Source: Trichuris trichiura
Taxonomy: Eukaryota > Nematoda > Enoplea > Trichinellida > Trichuridae
Assembly: GCA_037903355.1 (NCBI GenBank)
Contig: JBAJFE010000062.1
Location: 372,001-436,000 of the forward strand
Direction of reading: 5' to 3'
Length of the DNA: 64,000 bases
In this document: positions 10,701 through 20,776 of the stretch, piece after piece
How the letters are laid out: each line of letters begins with the position of its first letter
Numbering within the stretch: position 1 is the stretch's first letter
Made by a program: the position numbers and the translations under genes
The notes under the pieces: generated by a model
Database searches by the model: none
The model's input: the letters and a program-made list of their open reading frames with translations, nothing else
What the model was told of the DNA's origin: nothing

Positions 10701-11496
10701 GCGAGCTGTTAGACGCTGAATTGGAATTGATGACTCGAAAAGAGTCGGGCGAAGATTTAACCGAATTGATTGTTCGACTGGAGAGGCTGCGAATGGAAAT
10801 GAGAAAGTTGAATGCGCACGAAAGTAAGCGCCTTCTTTGGGCGTCACCATTTAAGGCCAATTGACCACCGTTTTTGCGTAGAAATTCCATTTAAAAGCAG
10901 CAACGTTCTACGGGGATCGCCGTATTTTCAAAAGGCAAAACGCAATGGACGCATTCCTCGTTCCGCTAATTTGGACAAACGGACACGCAGTATGATCGTT
11001 TACAATTTGCAAACGGACGAAAAGAACGCTCTTGTTGATCATCTTCAAATATTTGGCCCGTTGGAAGATGTCGACTTCTATCCAACCAAAGATCCTTCGG
11101 TGTGCAAAGTGCTCGTCTCATTCGTGTCGCGGAGGAACGCTGAAATGGTAATCATTCTTTTTTTGAACTTGCATTTGCTTCTCGCTCTCCAGTAAAGCAA
11201 CGACTGCTGATGGTGCGTTCTTTTTTTGAATATTATGTTTCAGGCGTTCGCCAAAGGAAAGGAATTCAATGGACGAACGCTTAATTTGGAGTGGATCGAC
11301 AACAGCGACAAACTGGCGCAGGCGGTTGCGTTGGGAGCCGATTGCAGAAGCAATGTATCACCGAAAGCTCTTCTGGCTTCAATCGACCAAGATGCAGGGG
11401 TACCTTAACCATATTGCCGCCACTACTTTTTCCGCTATCGATTCGCTTCCTTTTTTCTTTCAGCTTTCCGACGATACAACGCACAGCGACGAGTGA
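4739..11496 (+). CDS. RBM26: RBM26/RBM27-like RNA-binding protein (PWI-like, CCCH finger, two RRMs)
   Basis: Fifteen exons: 4739-4797, 5101-5219, 5273-5462, 5817-6034, 6333-6425, 6480-6581, 6639-7186, 7236-7508, 7562-7669, 7729-7860, 7912-8004, 10694-10823, 10882-11147, 11244-11399 and 11464-11496. They join in frame to give 839 residues. Domains are an N-terminal PWI-like helical domain (residues 1-75, with DADPSALAKYV), an Arg/Ser-rich stretch (85-195), a CCCH zinc finger of CX8CX5CX3H spacing (about 222-242, CRDFDEKGYC then CPFDH), and a proline-rich linker. A first RRM follows (about 412-490, INVGFDSDPQGALITYA and NNRFIKVFWH), then a coiled coil (510-690) and a second RRM (about 715-800). 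The protein ends LSDDTTHSDE. The family acts in nuclear RNA surveillance and poly(A)-tail exosome targeting. Intron 11 carries a PLE insertion in the same orientation; the other introns are short, and the exons flanking it are intact. Confidence 0.92.
8023..8037 (+). repeat. PLE target-site duplication, left copy
   Basis: Fifteen bases, AATATATGACTAGCA, identical to 10585-10599. The last three bases overlap the first bases of the inverted repeat, so the true duplication may be 12-15 bp. It marks the insertion boundary within RBM26 intron 11. Confidence 0.85.
8035..8198 (+). repeat. Left terminal inverted repeat (pseudo-LTR) of the PLE
   Basis: The 164-bp sequence is the reverse complement of 10382-10542. 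Reading base by base, the only difference is three extra bases (GAG) at 8052-8054. It contains the antisense copy of the hammerhead-like core: TCTTCAG at 8110-8116 and TTTC at 8089-8092, flanking a GGGTC/GACCC hairpin. Confidence 0.88.
8250..10234 (+). pseudogene. PLE reverse transcriptase with GIY-YIG endonuclease, frame-disrupted
   Basis: Conserved PLE blocks appear in order but in shifting frames. An N-terminal segment (8250-8394) is followed in another frame by the block with TDKGNKIVLLD (to about 8650). A third segment runs to about 8735. The next shifts back with LYGLPKVHKPWIPMRPIVS (8758-9095, including VSYDVKELFPSIP). From about 9098 an unbroken frame runs to 10234. It contains GVPMGSPLSPVLAEIF, the catalytic KRYVDDIF, a thumb region, and the endonuclease-like VYAVECSCSGIYIGET with downstream R and EH. 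At least four frame changes prevent a full-length product. The 380-codon C-terminal part is still open. It would act by target-primed reverse transcription if intact. Confidence 0.87.
10382..10542 (-). repeat. Right terminal inverted repeat (pseudo-LTR) of the PLE
   Basis: Reverse complement of 8035-8198, identical over its 161 bp except for the 3-bp indel. It starts about 150 bp after the last RT/endonuclease codon. It is followed by a 42-bp extension (10543-10584) before the right target-site duplication, as described for Penelope elements. Confidence 0.88.
10455..10512 (+). ncRNA. Hammerhead-ribozyme-like motif in the PLE end (sense strand)
   Basis: On the sense strand the right PLE repeat has CTGAAGA (10464-10470, fits CUGANGA), then a GGGTC/GACCC hairpin with a short loop (10472-10487), then GAAA (10488-10491). 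Next comes a small self-complementary stretch, AGCTCCGGAGTT (10491-10502), that could be stem III. This order matches the minimal type I hammerheads reported in PLE pseudo-LTRs. Weak points are an unpaired C at the base of stem II and a stem I of only about two obvious pairs, so activity is uncertain. The left repeat has the same motif in antisense. Confidence 0.45.
10585..10599 (+). repeat. PLE target-site duplication, right copy
   Basis: Exact 15-bp copy of 8023-8037, followed directly by RBM26 intron sequence leading to the acceptor before the exon at 10694. Confidence 0.85.
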
Positions 11497-12817
11497 TCAA
11501 TTTGGGTTTTATTCAATAGAAACTGTTGCATATTTATTATCACCGCCCGTCATTTTACGGTTTTCATAATTGTTCGCTTTCGTGTTTTTGTTCCATTTAA
11601 GCTTTTTGAACCGATGAAAGGCGTTTCGCCAACTTTTCTTCAAGGCGAATAGAAAAAATAATGTACACAGTAGCCATAAAGTAAATTGTTCGAACTTTAA
11701 CGTATTTGCATTCCACCCGCGTACTGTAATGTGCGATTCAAAAATGTGAAATTCAAATTTGCTTTACTAATTTTTCTGGCTTAGCTGATAAAAAAAAAAA
11801 AGAAGCGCGCCCAGGCTTGTGAAGCCTTGACGCTTAGCGGCCAAAGCCAGTAGACGCGCACTGTTGTCTATATTAACATTTTGCGTTCTGGAATGCAGTT
11901 TGTTGTTTTCAGTTGCAGTTACCGTTTCCCATTGCTCCGTTTTTCGTGGGTTGATAATTTTTTCGAGCAGAACCTGTTTTACACGATTTTCGCTGAGCGT
12001 TTCAACGCCTGAACTGCAGGGCTACCGTACCCTTTTAATTTTAAAAAAGTTAACCTGACTATCATATTTCTGATTAAGTTTTTAAAAAGTTTTCTATCCT
12101 CGATTGACTGTAGAGTAAGCTGCGATTCCTTCGCAGTAGTTGCTATAGTCCTTTTCATTAAATTTGGATACTAATGTTTGCAGGTTGCCTCAACGAAAAA
12201 AATAGCGTAGGAACCAGCAAAGAACTAATATGGTTTTGGAGAAATTTCTTGTTCAACAGTTTTTACTCTAGCAGCTTTCTACCTAATGCTCTCTTGTTTA
12301 AAATGGAGGCTGAAGGATTTATAATTATGCGAAATTGACAATAAAATCGGCAATGTAGGCCAAGAAAAGCAAGTGGGCAGTATTATAAATGGAAAAAGCT
12401 CAGAAAATGCACTGCGAAAACAAGCAAGTATCCGTCTAGACGTAATACGCAAAAAAACAAAAGTTGAGCTATGCTTTGTCTGTATCATAAAGTTTCTACC
12501 ACGTCGAAGCTAACGCAGTCTATACTCTTTAAACATACGTGCGCGATTCAAAGCAGAATTCTGCCAATCATTAACTGTCTTGATTATCAGATGTTACGGT
12601 AAACAGGATTTTGAATTATAATTTACTGAAAAGCAGGTTCAACAGCACTATTATAACCTTCAAATCAAACTTTCTTACTGTAGTACTAAGCTGTACTCGA
12701 TTGATTGTCGTTCCTGATGGTTGGTGAATGATCTAACGCGATTACTTTTGCTCCTGTCGACTGCAGTTTGTGTAGGCCATCAAAGTGCACCCGAATTGTA
12801 GAGCGAGACGGGGTTGA
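11497..12817. other. Intergenic region
   Basis: It holds the RBM26 3' UTR (T-rich from 11497) and the upstream region of the CRAL-TRIO/GOLD gene. A poly-A run of 12 bases lies near 11790. I see no supported exon, RNA gene or repeat. Confidence 0.45.
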
Positions 12818-14020
12818 ATGGCAAAAAATTTCGTGAATCCCCCCTGCGTTTGCACGTGCAAAGGTCCGGAATGCGAAGCGCCGGGTTCAAGCGAAATTGA
12901 AGGGCTCATCGGTAGAACAGTTCCTCACGAAATGTGCACAGACTTTGCCATACGACGTTGGTGGCATGCCTTCGGTGGTGATAAGCAAAAAGTTCGAGTC
13001 GCGCTCAATTGTTACATTGAAAATGTGGGGTTTTTTAAGCTGGACGGCTTAGTGATCCAGGAGAACAGTTACCTTAAGAAGCTGATGCCATTTTTTCGAT
13101 TTTCCGCGCGGCCAATGGTTATAAACACAATCGATAATACGGTCGTTGTATTAGTCAAACCAAAAGGATCCAACATGATGGCTATGCCGAAAATGCTTTC
13201 TGGTAGCACCGTTGTCAAAGCGTTCGTTGTCTTGGGGGAATACTGTTTCGCGCAAGTACTGCTTCAGGAAAGAGTTACGGGACAAGAATCCGGCGTTACC
13301 TTTATAATTGACTGCATTGAGTTCGACATCAACAATTTGATGCACAAGTTCGTGCCTGTTGTCAGAATGCTTGCCACCGCCCTGCTCCAATTCCAGTATT
13401 TCTATGGTCCATTGATCAGGCGAATACTAATCGTAAATGCAGGCTCTATGGGACCTAATCTCAGAATATCCCTTCGCTTAGGATTGGAATCATACATACA
13501 TGAAAAGGTATTTGTTGTCGATGGAGTCGGATGGATGCAAGTTTTGCAGGGAAGCATATCGTCGAATGCGCTTCCTATATCCCTTGGTGGCAACTGGAAA
13601 GAAATGGATTCATCCAAATACGAACCGCTCGACGCAGTCGCCGCCGAAACGCCTTTGAACTTTGCATCGAACTCTCCGAGAAATAAGGCTGTCGCCTATA
13701 ATACGTTGCTTCTACTTCCAATGTGCAAATGCAGCATCAAAATGAATCCCGAAAGCCGCTGTATGCTTAGATGGATATTTTTCACCAGCGGCAACCTGAA
13801 ATTTTCCGTTACGCGTAAGTCATTGACAAATGATAACATTACCCTAGTTTATCCACGTTTGATTATATGCACTCCTCTCGGCAAGCAGAGCCCCGAAGAG
13901 GACGAACTGCTGGTAGATGGTGAGTTTGAGTATTGGTTGGAATTTGAAAATGTTGACCGTTCCTTTGAAGTCATCAACGTCCACTACAAATGCAAGCTTG
14001 AACCATTGCCAAAAGTGTAG
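12818..14020 (+). CDS. SEC14-like lipid-transfer protein (CRAL-TRIO plus GOLD domains), intronless
   Basis: One open frame of 400 residues from the ATG at 12818, without introns. After a cysteine-rich start (PPCVCTCKGPEC), the middle (about 120-270) has CRAL-TRIO features: FIIDCIEFDINNLMHKFVPV, FYGPLIRRILIVNAG and the end motif SISSNALPISLGGN in place of the usual LP..YGG. The C-terminal part (about 290-400) resembles a GOLD beta-sandwich (MLRWIFFTSGNLKFSVTR, then EYWLEFENVDRSFEVINVHYKC). SEC14-like proteins with this order bind hydrophobic ligands or phosphoinositides and move lipids between membranes; nematodes have several CRAL-TRIO/GOLD genes. The N-terminal CRAL-TRIO-N helices look divergent. 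Absence of introns next to intron-rich genes suggests retroposition, but the frame is intact. Confidence 0.78.
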   Translation: MAKNFVNPPCVCTCKGPECEAPGSSEIEGLIGRTVPHEMCTDFAIRRWWHAFGGDKQKVRVALNCYIENVGFFKLDGLVIQENSYLKKLMPFFRFSARPMVINTIDNTVVVLVKPKGSNMMAMPKMLSGSTVVKAFVVLGEYCFAQVLLQERVTGQESGVTFIIDCIEFDINNLMHKFVPVVRMLATALLQFQYFYGPLIRRILIVNAGSMGPNLRISLRLGLESYIHEKVFVVDGVGWMQVLQGSISSNALPISLGGNWKEMDSSKYEPLDAVAAETPLNFASNSPRNKAVAYNTLLLLPMCKCSIKMNPESRCMLRWIFFTSGNLKFSVTRKSLTNDNITLVYPRLIICTPLGKQSPEEDELLVDGEFEYWLEFENVDRSFEVINVHYKCKLEPLPKV

Positions 14021-15605
14021 CTGATTCGTGTGTAGATCAAATAACCTGCGAATAACAGTCCAATTATTGCCCTTCGAAATTGCTATAGTTTTGCCGTTAA
14101 TGATTCACAAAAACCAAAACTGGACTAACTAATAAATATATTTAGCAAACTGATGAGCAGACAAACTCTTGCTTTCTCCTTGGGCTCATTCGCAAAATAT
14201 TTAAGATAATCGAACTAGCTAATAGATCAGATAATCAATTATTAAAATAACTTGCCAACTGTATCCACTTTTCTTTACCTTTGGTCTTTTTTATTAACAC
14301 TACTAGTTATCATACTCAATGACAAAGAAAAACTACATTTTTCATAATTAAAGGCATGATGCGCCCCTGTTAGCCCTTGCTTTTAAAAGATAAAAGCTTC
14401 CGCAGATTTTGGATCGCTCACCAACCTTTATCTATGTTTCTCTGTCAATCTTTCTTGTACGTAATTGTAGCAAGGATAAACTACAGTAACTTTTCATCGT
14501 GAGTTTGCACATCTAACGTCTTATAATTTTAAACGTGGATAAAAAACAGATGATGCAAAAATACAACGCTTCACTACTTAATTACTTAGCGTCTTGGCCA
14601 GCATTCAAACAGTACATGAATATACAGCTGTACTCATTTCCGCTAGCGCTTACAGTAATACGTGTAACCTGAATGTACGCAAGTAATGCCAAAGTAATTT
14701 TCTGCATCTACGGTGATTCAACAGTCGCCTAGGTTTTCATCTGATGAAGCTGAAAGCGCCTTAAGAAGATTTCAAGATGTTTGCCATTCTTTGTATGCAA
14801 TTAGCAATTTCGCACACCCTCGGCAAGAAGTTAAAATAGTCACGATGCCTTGGCTGGCATTAGGTCTATTCTGAACTCACTCCAGAACGTCAAAACTCTC
14901 AAAAGTCAAAATCCCGAATGATTTAGAAAGCCAAACGACCAAAAGCTCTGTCACAGTTTTGCGCTTATATATATGCGCGTAATTCTCCTGCTTCTGTTAT
15001 CCTCAGGTGCGCCTACTGTGGTTACGTTGTTGTCAATTTGTACAAGTAGACCAGCACTTGAAAGAGCCGGCAGAATGTAGAATTGATTTCGCTGCCTACC
15101 GTGTTTGCCAAAGAAAAAGCAGTTAAGCCGGGCCATCTTTAAAAACCTTATTAACCTGCCGATCTTGTCAGCCGCAAGTAGGACCCCATGGTTTGCGCTG
15201 TGAAAGTTGAGTGTGCCATTAATGGCTGGAAAACCTGGCAATGCGAAGTCGACGCTGAATTTCTTTTCTACACTAGAGCAAAATGGCTAGTAAGGAAGCT
15301 AGCCAGCTGCCATATACGGCGAATGCTCCTAGCGATATTCGAAGTCGTTAACGCCATAAATTTTTTATTTGGCACCGAAGGCGTTCTTTTCGTATTACTG
15401 GACTTAATCCGGCTAACTGCAGATCAGGGAGCATTCAGAGTACAAACGCGGCATTGGGTTTCCTCTTCCTTAATTTTTCGGGCTGTTAGCAATGGTAGCG
15501 CAAATTGTAAGTGAGGCTGCGATGTTGTTCTCAGTGCTACGCAACAATGAATCTAAATTCAATATTTCCTCAGAGCAAGACGACAGCCGCTTGATCTTAC
15601 CTCAC
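14021..15605. other. Intergenic region
   Basis: About 1.6 kb between the CRAL-TRIO/GOLD gene and the hAT element. Two short opposing open frames (14951-15241 minus, 15188-15514 plus) overlap and have no recognisable domain or splice support. The last few hundred bases probably include the 3' end of the hAT element, but no convincing terminal inverted repeat was found. Confidence 0.4.
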
Positions 15606-17386
15606 TTAGTGCGACGGTTGGGTCTGTTGCAATGTTAATAATTTATCCACGTGCGGCTCGATAGTCGTCAGAAGTAATCTCAAGTCGCCTCGCCAGACTA
15701 TCTGTAAGCGGTTTCTTTTTTTTCCGAGAAGGTCTGTTACTGCACTAAATCCGCGTTCAACCAAATAGGACGACGGAAAAGGGATGAGGAACTTCTTAGC
15801 TACGTTCCATAGCCTGGAATACAGCTGTCTGATTTCCTGCTGCAGCCAGAAACTGGTATAGCCGCCCTTCATCTTTGGCTTCAGCTCCTCGTTGGCTTGC
15901 ATCTCAATGAGCTCTTCCTGGTAAGCCACTTCAACCTCGGCGAGGCATGTAAACGGGTCCAAAACCCAGTCCGGTATCGTCATGGACAAAATATCTCTGT
16001 ACCTTTCGCACATGTCCTCATGGAGCATGCTGAGATGGTCACAGAAGGAGCGGATGACATCGTCAGGGAGGCCGCCATTCTTCTTGAGGTCGTCAAGGTT
16101 AGGGAACTGGCGGTACTCTCCGCGCCCCAGGTTTTGGCGGAAAATGGAAAGCTTGTCGATGAAAGCCTTTACAACCGTCTTCGTCTTGATAAGATTCAGT
16201 TGATCTCCTTGCAACTGCAAATTCATCTCGTTAAACTTTAAGTAGAGGTCCGCCATGTAAGCTATTTCAGCTCTCGATTTCTCCACGTTGTCGCGTAATT
16301 CCGTATCTTCAGTTTTGAAAAACAGTACGACGGTGTCAAAAAGGGCATAGAAGCGGCTCAAGCAGGCGCCCCTTGAAAGCCAGCGTACTTCTGTGTGAAG
16401 CAGGAGCCGGTTAAAATCTTCGTCATTTTCTTCGCACAGTTGGCTGAACAATCTCTCTCTCTCAAGGCACTGTTTTTGATTTTATTAACCGCAGTGATCA
16501 CGTACTGCAGCGAACGGTGCAGTCTGTCACTGAGCCGCTTCGCCACCAGATGTTGCCGGTGAATTACGCAGTGCACGGCCAGCAAATCCGGTACCTTTTC
16601 TTTTAGATACGAAAGGAACCCGCGATGGCGTCCAAGCATTGACGGGGCTCCATCCGTCGCGACAGCGATTACGTTCGTTAGTGGTATCTCCTTTCTCTTT
16701 AAAAAGTCTTCTACAGTACGAAATATTGATTCTCCTCTAGTGTCAGTCAGCAGTTCTCTTGCGAAGAGTAACTCCTGAACTAACTTGCCTTCCTTGATGA
16801 ACCTAACATAGGCCAGCAGCAGCGCTTCGTTATGTGGCAACGTCGACTCATCCACCTGTAAAGAAAATTCCTCTGTTCTCAAGAGGTTGCAGAGCGTATT
16901 CTCCACATCAGCGCTCATTTCATCAATACGTCGCTGCACCGTATTGTTGCTTAAGGGAATCTTTTTAATTATTTCAGTTGCAGGAATGCGCAACACAGTA
17001 CGCAGCACTTCCGAAACAGCCGGCAGTATCAGTTCTTCTCCGATGGCATGCGGCTTTCCAGATTTCGCGATTAAGAGGGAGATGTTATAGGACGCGCGCA
17101 ATCTGTCGGTGTTTCGTCTTGATGCGGATGAAAAAATCCCTGCCAATTTAGGTCGCTTTTGGAAGTTATCTTGAAGAGATTGGAAGTAAGAAAGGTCTTT
17201 ATTGGCCTTGTCACCGTGCATCGTTTTCAGGTGTTTTACTAATTTTGAGGGCTTCATCAGTTCATTCGCAAAAGCCTTTTCACAGATCAAGCAAAATGGT
17301 TGCTGCGAATTCGAGGGTGACGGTATAAAACCGTATCTTAGATATTCGACGTTGTATTGCCTACATTTCTTTTTTGCTTCTGCCAT
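15606..17386 (-). pseudogene. hAT transposase (ZBED5/FAM200-like), one frameshift
   Basis: Reading leftwards from the ATG at 17386, the first frame gives about 310 residues. It has a BED-type zinc finger (CLICEKAFANEL...LVKHLKTMH), the RNase H-like start (LQVDESTLPHNEALLLAYV), and TDGAPSMLGRHRGFLSYLKE with HCVIHRQHL. The frame then shifts by two bases inside a TC/GA dinucleotide run at 16452-16463. It continues to 15606 with HTEVRWLSRGACLSRFYALF and the C-terminal hAT dimerisation motif LVERGFSAVTDLLGKKRNRL. Apart from the shift, about 590 codons are open and all key blocks are present. This is a young copy, a slippage error, or a sequencing slip. The family moves by cut-and-paste. ZBED5-like relatives have been domesticated in vertebrates. 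Confidence 0.85.
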
Positions 17387-19828
17387 CTGTAGAAATTTAC
17401 ATCCGTTACTAACAAGTTCAGAGCCAGACAGTAGCACAGTGGTATTAAGAAATCAATTAGCCAAGCGTCATCTAAGCTCCCGCAGTAAGAACACAGGGGA
17501 TTCCGTACCGGACGGCACTGTCCCTCTACGTCGGTCCTGGAAGCGGAGCAGATCGCTTTCATGTGATCACCCCGCTCTTTTCTGATGGTAGCGACGGACA
17601 AATAGGCTCAAAATAAGTCTATGAAGCATGAGGTTGCGACAGGGTCGTTCTTGTCCTCGCGCGGCGGACAACGGAAAGCACGCGATAAAATTTTCTGCCC
17701 AGGTTTGCGGACATCCTCCCTCTCCCTGGTGTTGTCGTGTCATGTTTGAGAAGGTAGGCTGGCTGACAAGATTTCGCACGGTTTCAAGTTCGGAAATACT
17801 TCCGCCCACCAAGGTCTGATGGCAAACAATGCCCGCAGTTCAACGACGAACTCTCCGCTACTGGCTGTCTTTTTAGATATCAAACCAGTGAAGAGTGGGG
17901 GATACAAATGTTTGACTGAGTACTGCTTCAAACAGATCTACACCTCCCGTACTAGGCCTATTTTCCTTGCTATTTTTGCGAACCGCAAGGCCATGCGTAA
18001 GGAAGGAAGGCAGACGGTCGTAAGATGCTCCCACCTGTAAAGCAAACTGGGTGTGTATTCTCCTTTTTGCTGGTGAGCGCTACTGAACTTGTGGGTTTAT
18101 CATTCGCTATTTAAACATAGGCGTGGTTAAACATAAGCAAACTAATCCTTTCCCGAAGAAGTTGACGAACAACCGGAGGCTGATGCTAGTTCAAAGCCCA
18201 AGCATAGCAAAATGGGTGACGTCGTCGAGCGCTATAACTTGGGTTAAGACTTCCGCGACGTACCCTGTCGGCCGTCCTGAAGCCTGACACGCCGTGAGAG
18301 TCGTCGCGGAAACCTGCTAACGTTCACGGAGCGCGTTTCTTAGAAAGCACCGCCTGTGGCTTAGTTTCTCTGGGAAATATGATCACAAGGAGCGGCACTA
18401 GGAGTTGCCGAAGTCCCGCGGGCGATAAGCTTCAGGCACAATACATAGCGCGCGACGTGCCTGTTAGCGGCCGAGAAAAAGACGTCCACTATAGTCATGA
18501 AATGGGCACACTTCGTCGTTTAAGTAGCCGTAGTAGCGAGCATATGACTTCTTGAAATCCCGTTAGGTATCTACACTAGATGTAGAAATCAAACTTAGAA
18601 GTAGTGCTTATAAGATGTCCCCGTTAAGTGAAGAGTTACGGCAAGTGTTTCAGACATGTAAAAGGTAACCTGTACAAAACTGTGATGTGATGTGCCTTTC
18701 GCGTTGATGAGGGCTCAGGGTTAAGCTACCGCTGACGTATTAAAGATGGATGGGACGCATTGGGACAGTCGGAAGGACTGCCGTCAGTCAAGGATCCCTT
18801 GTACTCACTAAACTAGCAGATCAGGGCTTATTATGCTTACAGATACTCCTATGGTTGCGACTGAATCGATTTTAATGCTCAAGCAATGCTGATCTCCTGG
18901 TAACGTGAGCCATGTTTCAACTAGGATCTTACAAGACACCTTCCTATTTTTAGGAAGTTCGTCGAATTTCAGGAGAGGTCCGTAGTCGCGACAAAGCAGT
19001 TTCCTAACAGCTGATATAACGGGATAGCTGAATAGATGAGAACTACAGCACTGAGGAAACAAGACACAAGAAGGATCGCAGAGCTATTATTACTTTCCAC
19101 CGTCAACGCACAGGAGAGAATAATCAGTGTCTACTGAGCATTTTCCCCGCCATTACCCCCGAGGCACGCTTGTCCGCCCCCGCGAAGAAGCTGTCATTGC
19201 CCCCTGCAGGTTGTAGTTTTCCGAGCCCTCCGATTTGCGCCAGGGTGGTACGATAATGCGAAAAAAACCAACCAAAAAGATTCATTTTGAGTTGCGCTTT
19301 GGCACAGCAGCAAATGGCGAAGCACAGAAATCGGACAATTCGCCTTTCGGTGAGGCTATCCTTCGCCAATGGCTTTTTTTGTAGTGTGGCTGGAATTCGC
19401 TATGCAGCGTAATATAGTAAGAAAAACTTTCGCCCGATACATCAGGGTAAACGACAGGGCAATGATAACAAGCTATTGGATCTCGTGTATTCTTCTCCCC
19501 GCCAGAAACGAAGACGGCAGCATCAAAGGGACGCTTATTTACGTTAACTGTCTTGGCGCGCTACGCTTGTGTATCAAGCTCGCCAACGTCTCACAATAAC
19601 ATCGAAGAACACATGTTCAGTCTTAGGCTTAGGCTAGGGCAGGACAGGACGGCCGGCACGGTTAAAGAATGCGAACCATTGTTACTGTGACGGCGTAATC
19701 TTCACTTGACCTCCCTTGATGTTGCCGCGTCAACTTCAGCCGGGGGTACGATACACGAGACTCGCTAATTTCCATAGCCAAACTACGTACAGGCACGGCT
19801 GCGCGCTTTCATCCTGCAGCACCGAATA

Positions 19829-19921
19829 CCAGGGACCCCCTAAATCCCCAATCCTTCTCAGGGCCCCCTTCAAGTTTTCCAGGGCTCCCAAGGGGTCCCT
19901 GGGGCCGCCGTTGGGAATCAC

Positions 19922-19923
<2 letters not shown>
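19829..19923 (-). mobile_element. hAT-type terminal fragment
   Basis: Read on the minus strand from 19923 it begins CAGTGATTCCCAACGG, close to the CAGTG.TTCTCAAC consensus of hAT/Charlie ends. A G/C-rich run with repeated GGCCC and GGGGTCC blocks follows. It abuts an AT microsatellite at 19925. No transposase coding is attached, so it is a solo end or a non-autonomous remnant. Confidence 0.6.

Positions 19924-19924
<1 letters not shown>

Positions 19925-19962
<38 letters not shown>
19925..19962. repeat. (AT)19 microsatellite
   Basis: Nineteen uninterrupted AT dinucleotides immediately next to the hAT-like terminus. It likely grew from the TA-rich target site of the insertion. Confidence 0.97.
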
Positions 19963-19965
<3 letters not shown>

Positions 19966-20776
19966 AAATATAGGTTATATTTGAACCGTAGAAATATTTT
20001 TGCATAATGGCCCTTTCGTTTTTTGACGCACTGTTCATTCAAGCTTCTTTCATTCTTCTGACCTACGGTAATCCCATAGCGATTGAAATGCATAGATTAT
20101 TCAGCAAAGATAAATGTAAGGCAGCTATATGGAAGCCGCTTAAAACGAGTCTCTGTTTTCAGAATTTAAAATCATTCGGGATTATGACCTGCATGATCTT
20201 GAAAACTTTCTAATGCATAAGCGGCTGTTAATTCATTTAATGACGTCATCAAAAAGAAAAATTTAGAAACGGACAGGACGGTGCGCTGTCCATACGTTCT
20301 TTGCATTGAATTATACGCAAAGAAAAAGAACATCCTTCAGGGCAAAAGCCGTGGGCACGTTTTTAAACTAAACAATAAAGAAAAATTTAGGATAGTTGCA
20401 GCAGCTGCAAAAGAAGCTAGATGAGCTTGAGTTATTACAACAGGCAAGAATTAGGACGTACATTCCTTCCTCTTAAGGATAAGAAGTTGATTTTCACTTA
20501 TCGAATTACCGTAAAGGCCTATTTCGAATTTTCAAACTTGTTTACAACACCAATCTAGCGCAGACGCTTGGAGCAGACTACCGCGCCAGTTCGAGCAGTA
20601 TTTTGGGTCGAACAGGGTTTAATCGTCTACATACAAACGTAAGTGCCAAAAGAAATCAAACAACTATAATTGGCTTTGCCGTTTAGAAAAAAAGACGACA
20701 GCTAAGAAATCGAAGTTACGACGGTTAAAACAGCCCTATGGAACAAAAGAAAGAAATGATCGTAAGGTCGATTCTT

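Larger units (their letters stand above)
17387..20776. other. Gene-poor stretch between the hAT element and IST1
   Basis: About 3.4 kb with only short unsupported open frames. The first few hundred bases are probably the hAT element's 5' flank. Near 19131-19200 there are GC-rich stretches with CCCCCG and CCCCCT blocks like the interior of hAT ends. A clear hAT-like terminus and an AT microsatellite are listed separately. I see nothing else. Confidence 0.4.

Noticed and set aside
17430..17460. Terminal inverted repeat of the hAT element (GTAGCACAGTG versus CAGTGCTACG near 15532)
   Set aside because: The match is short, needs an indel, and has no 8-bp target duplication beside it.
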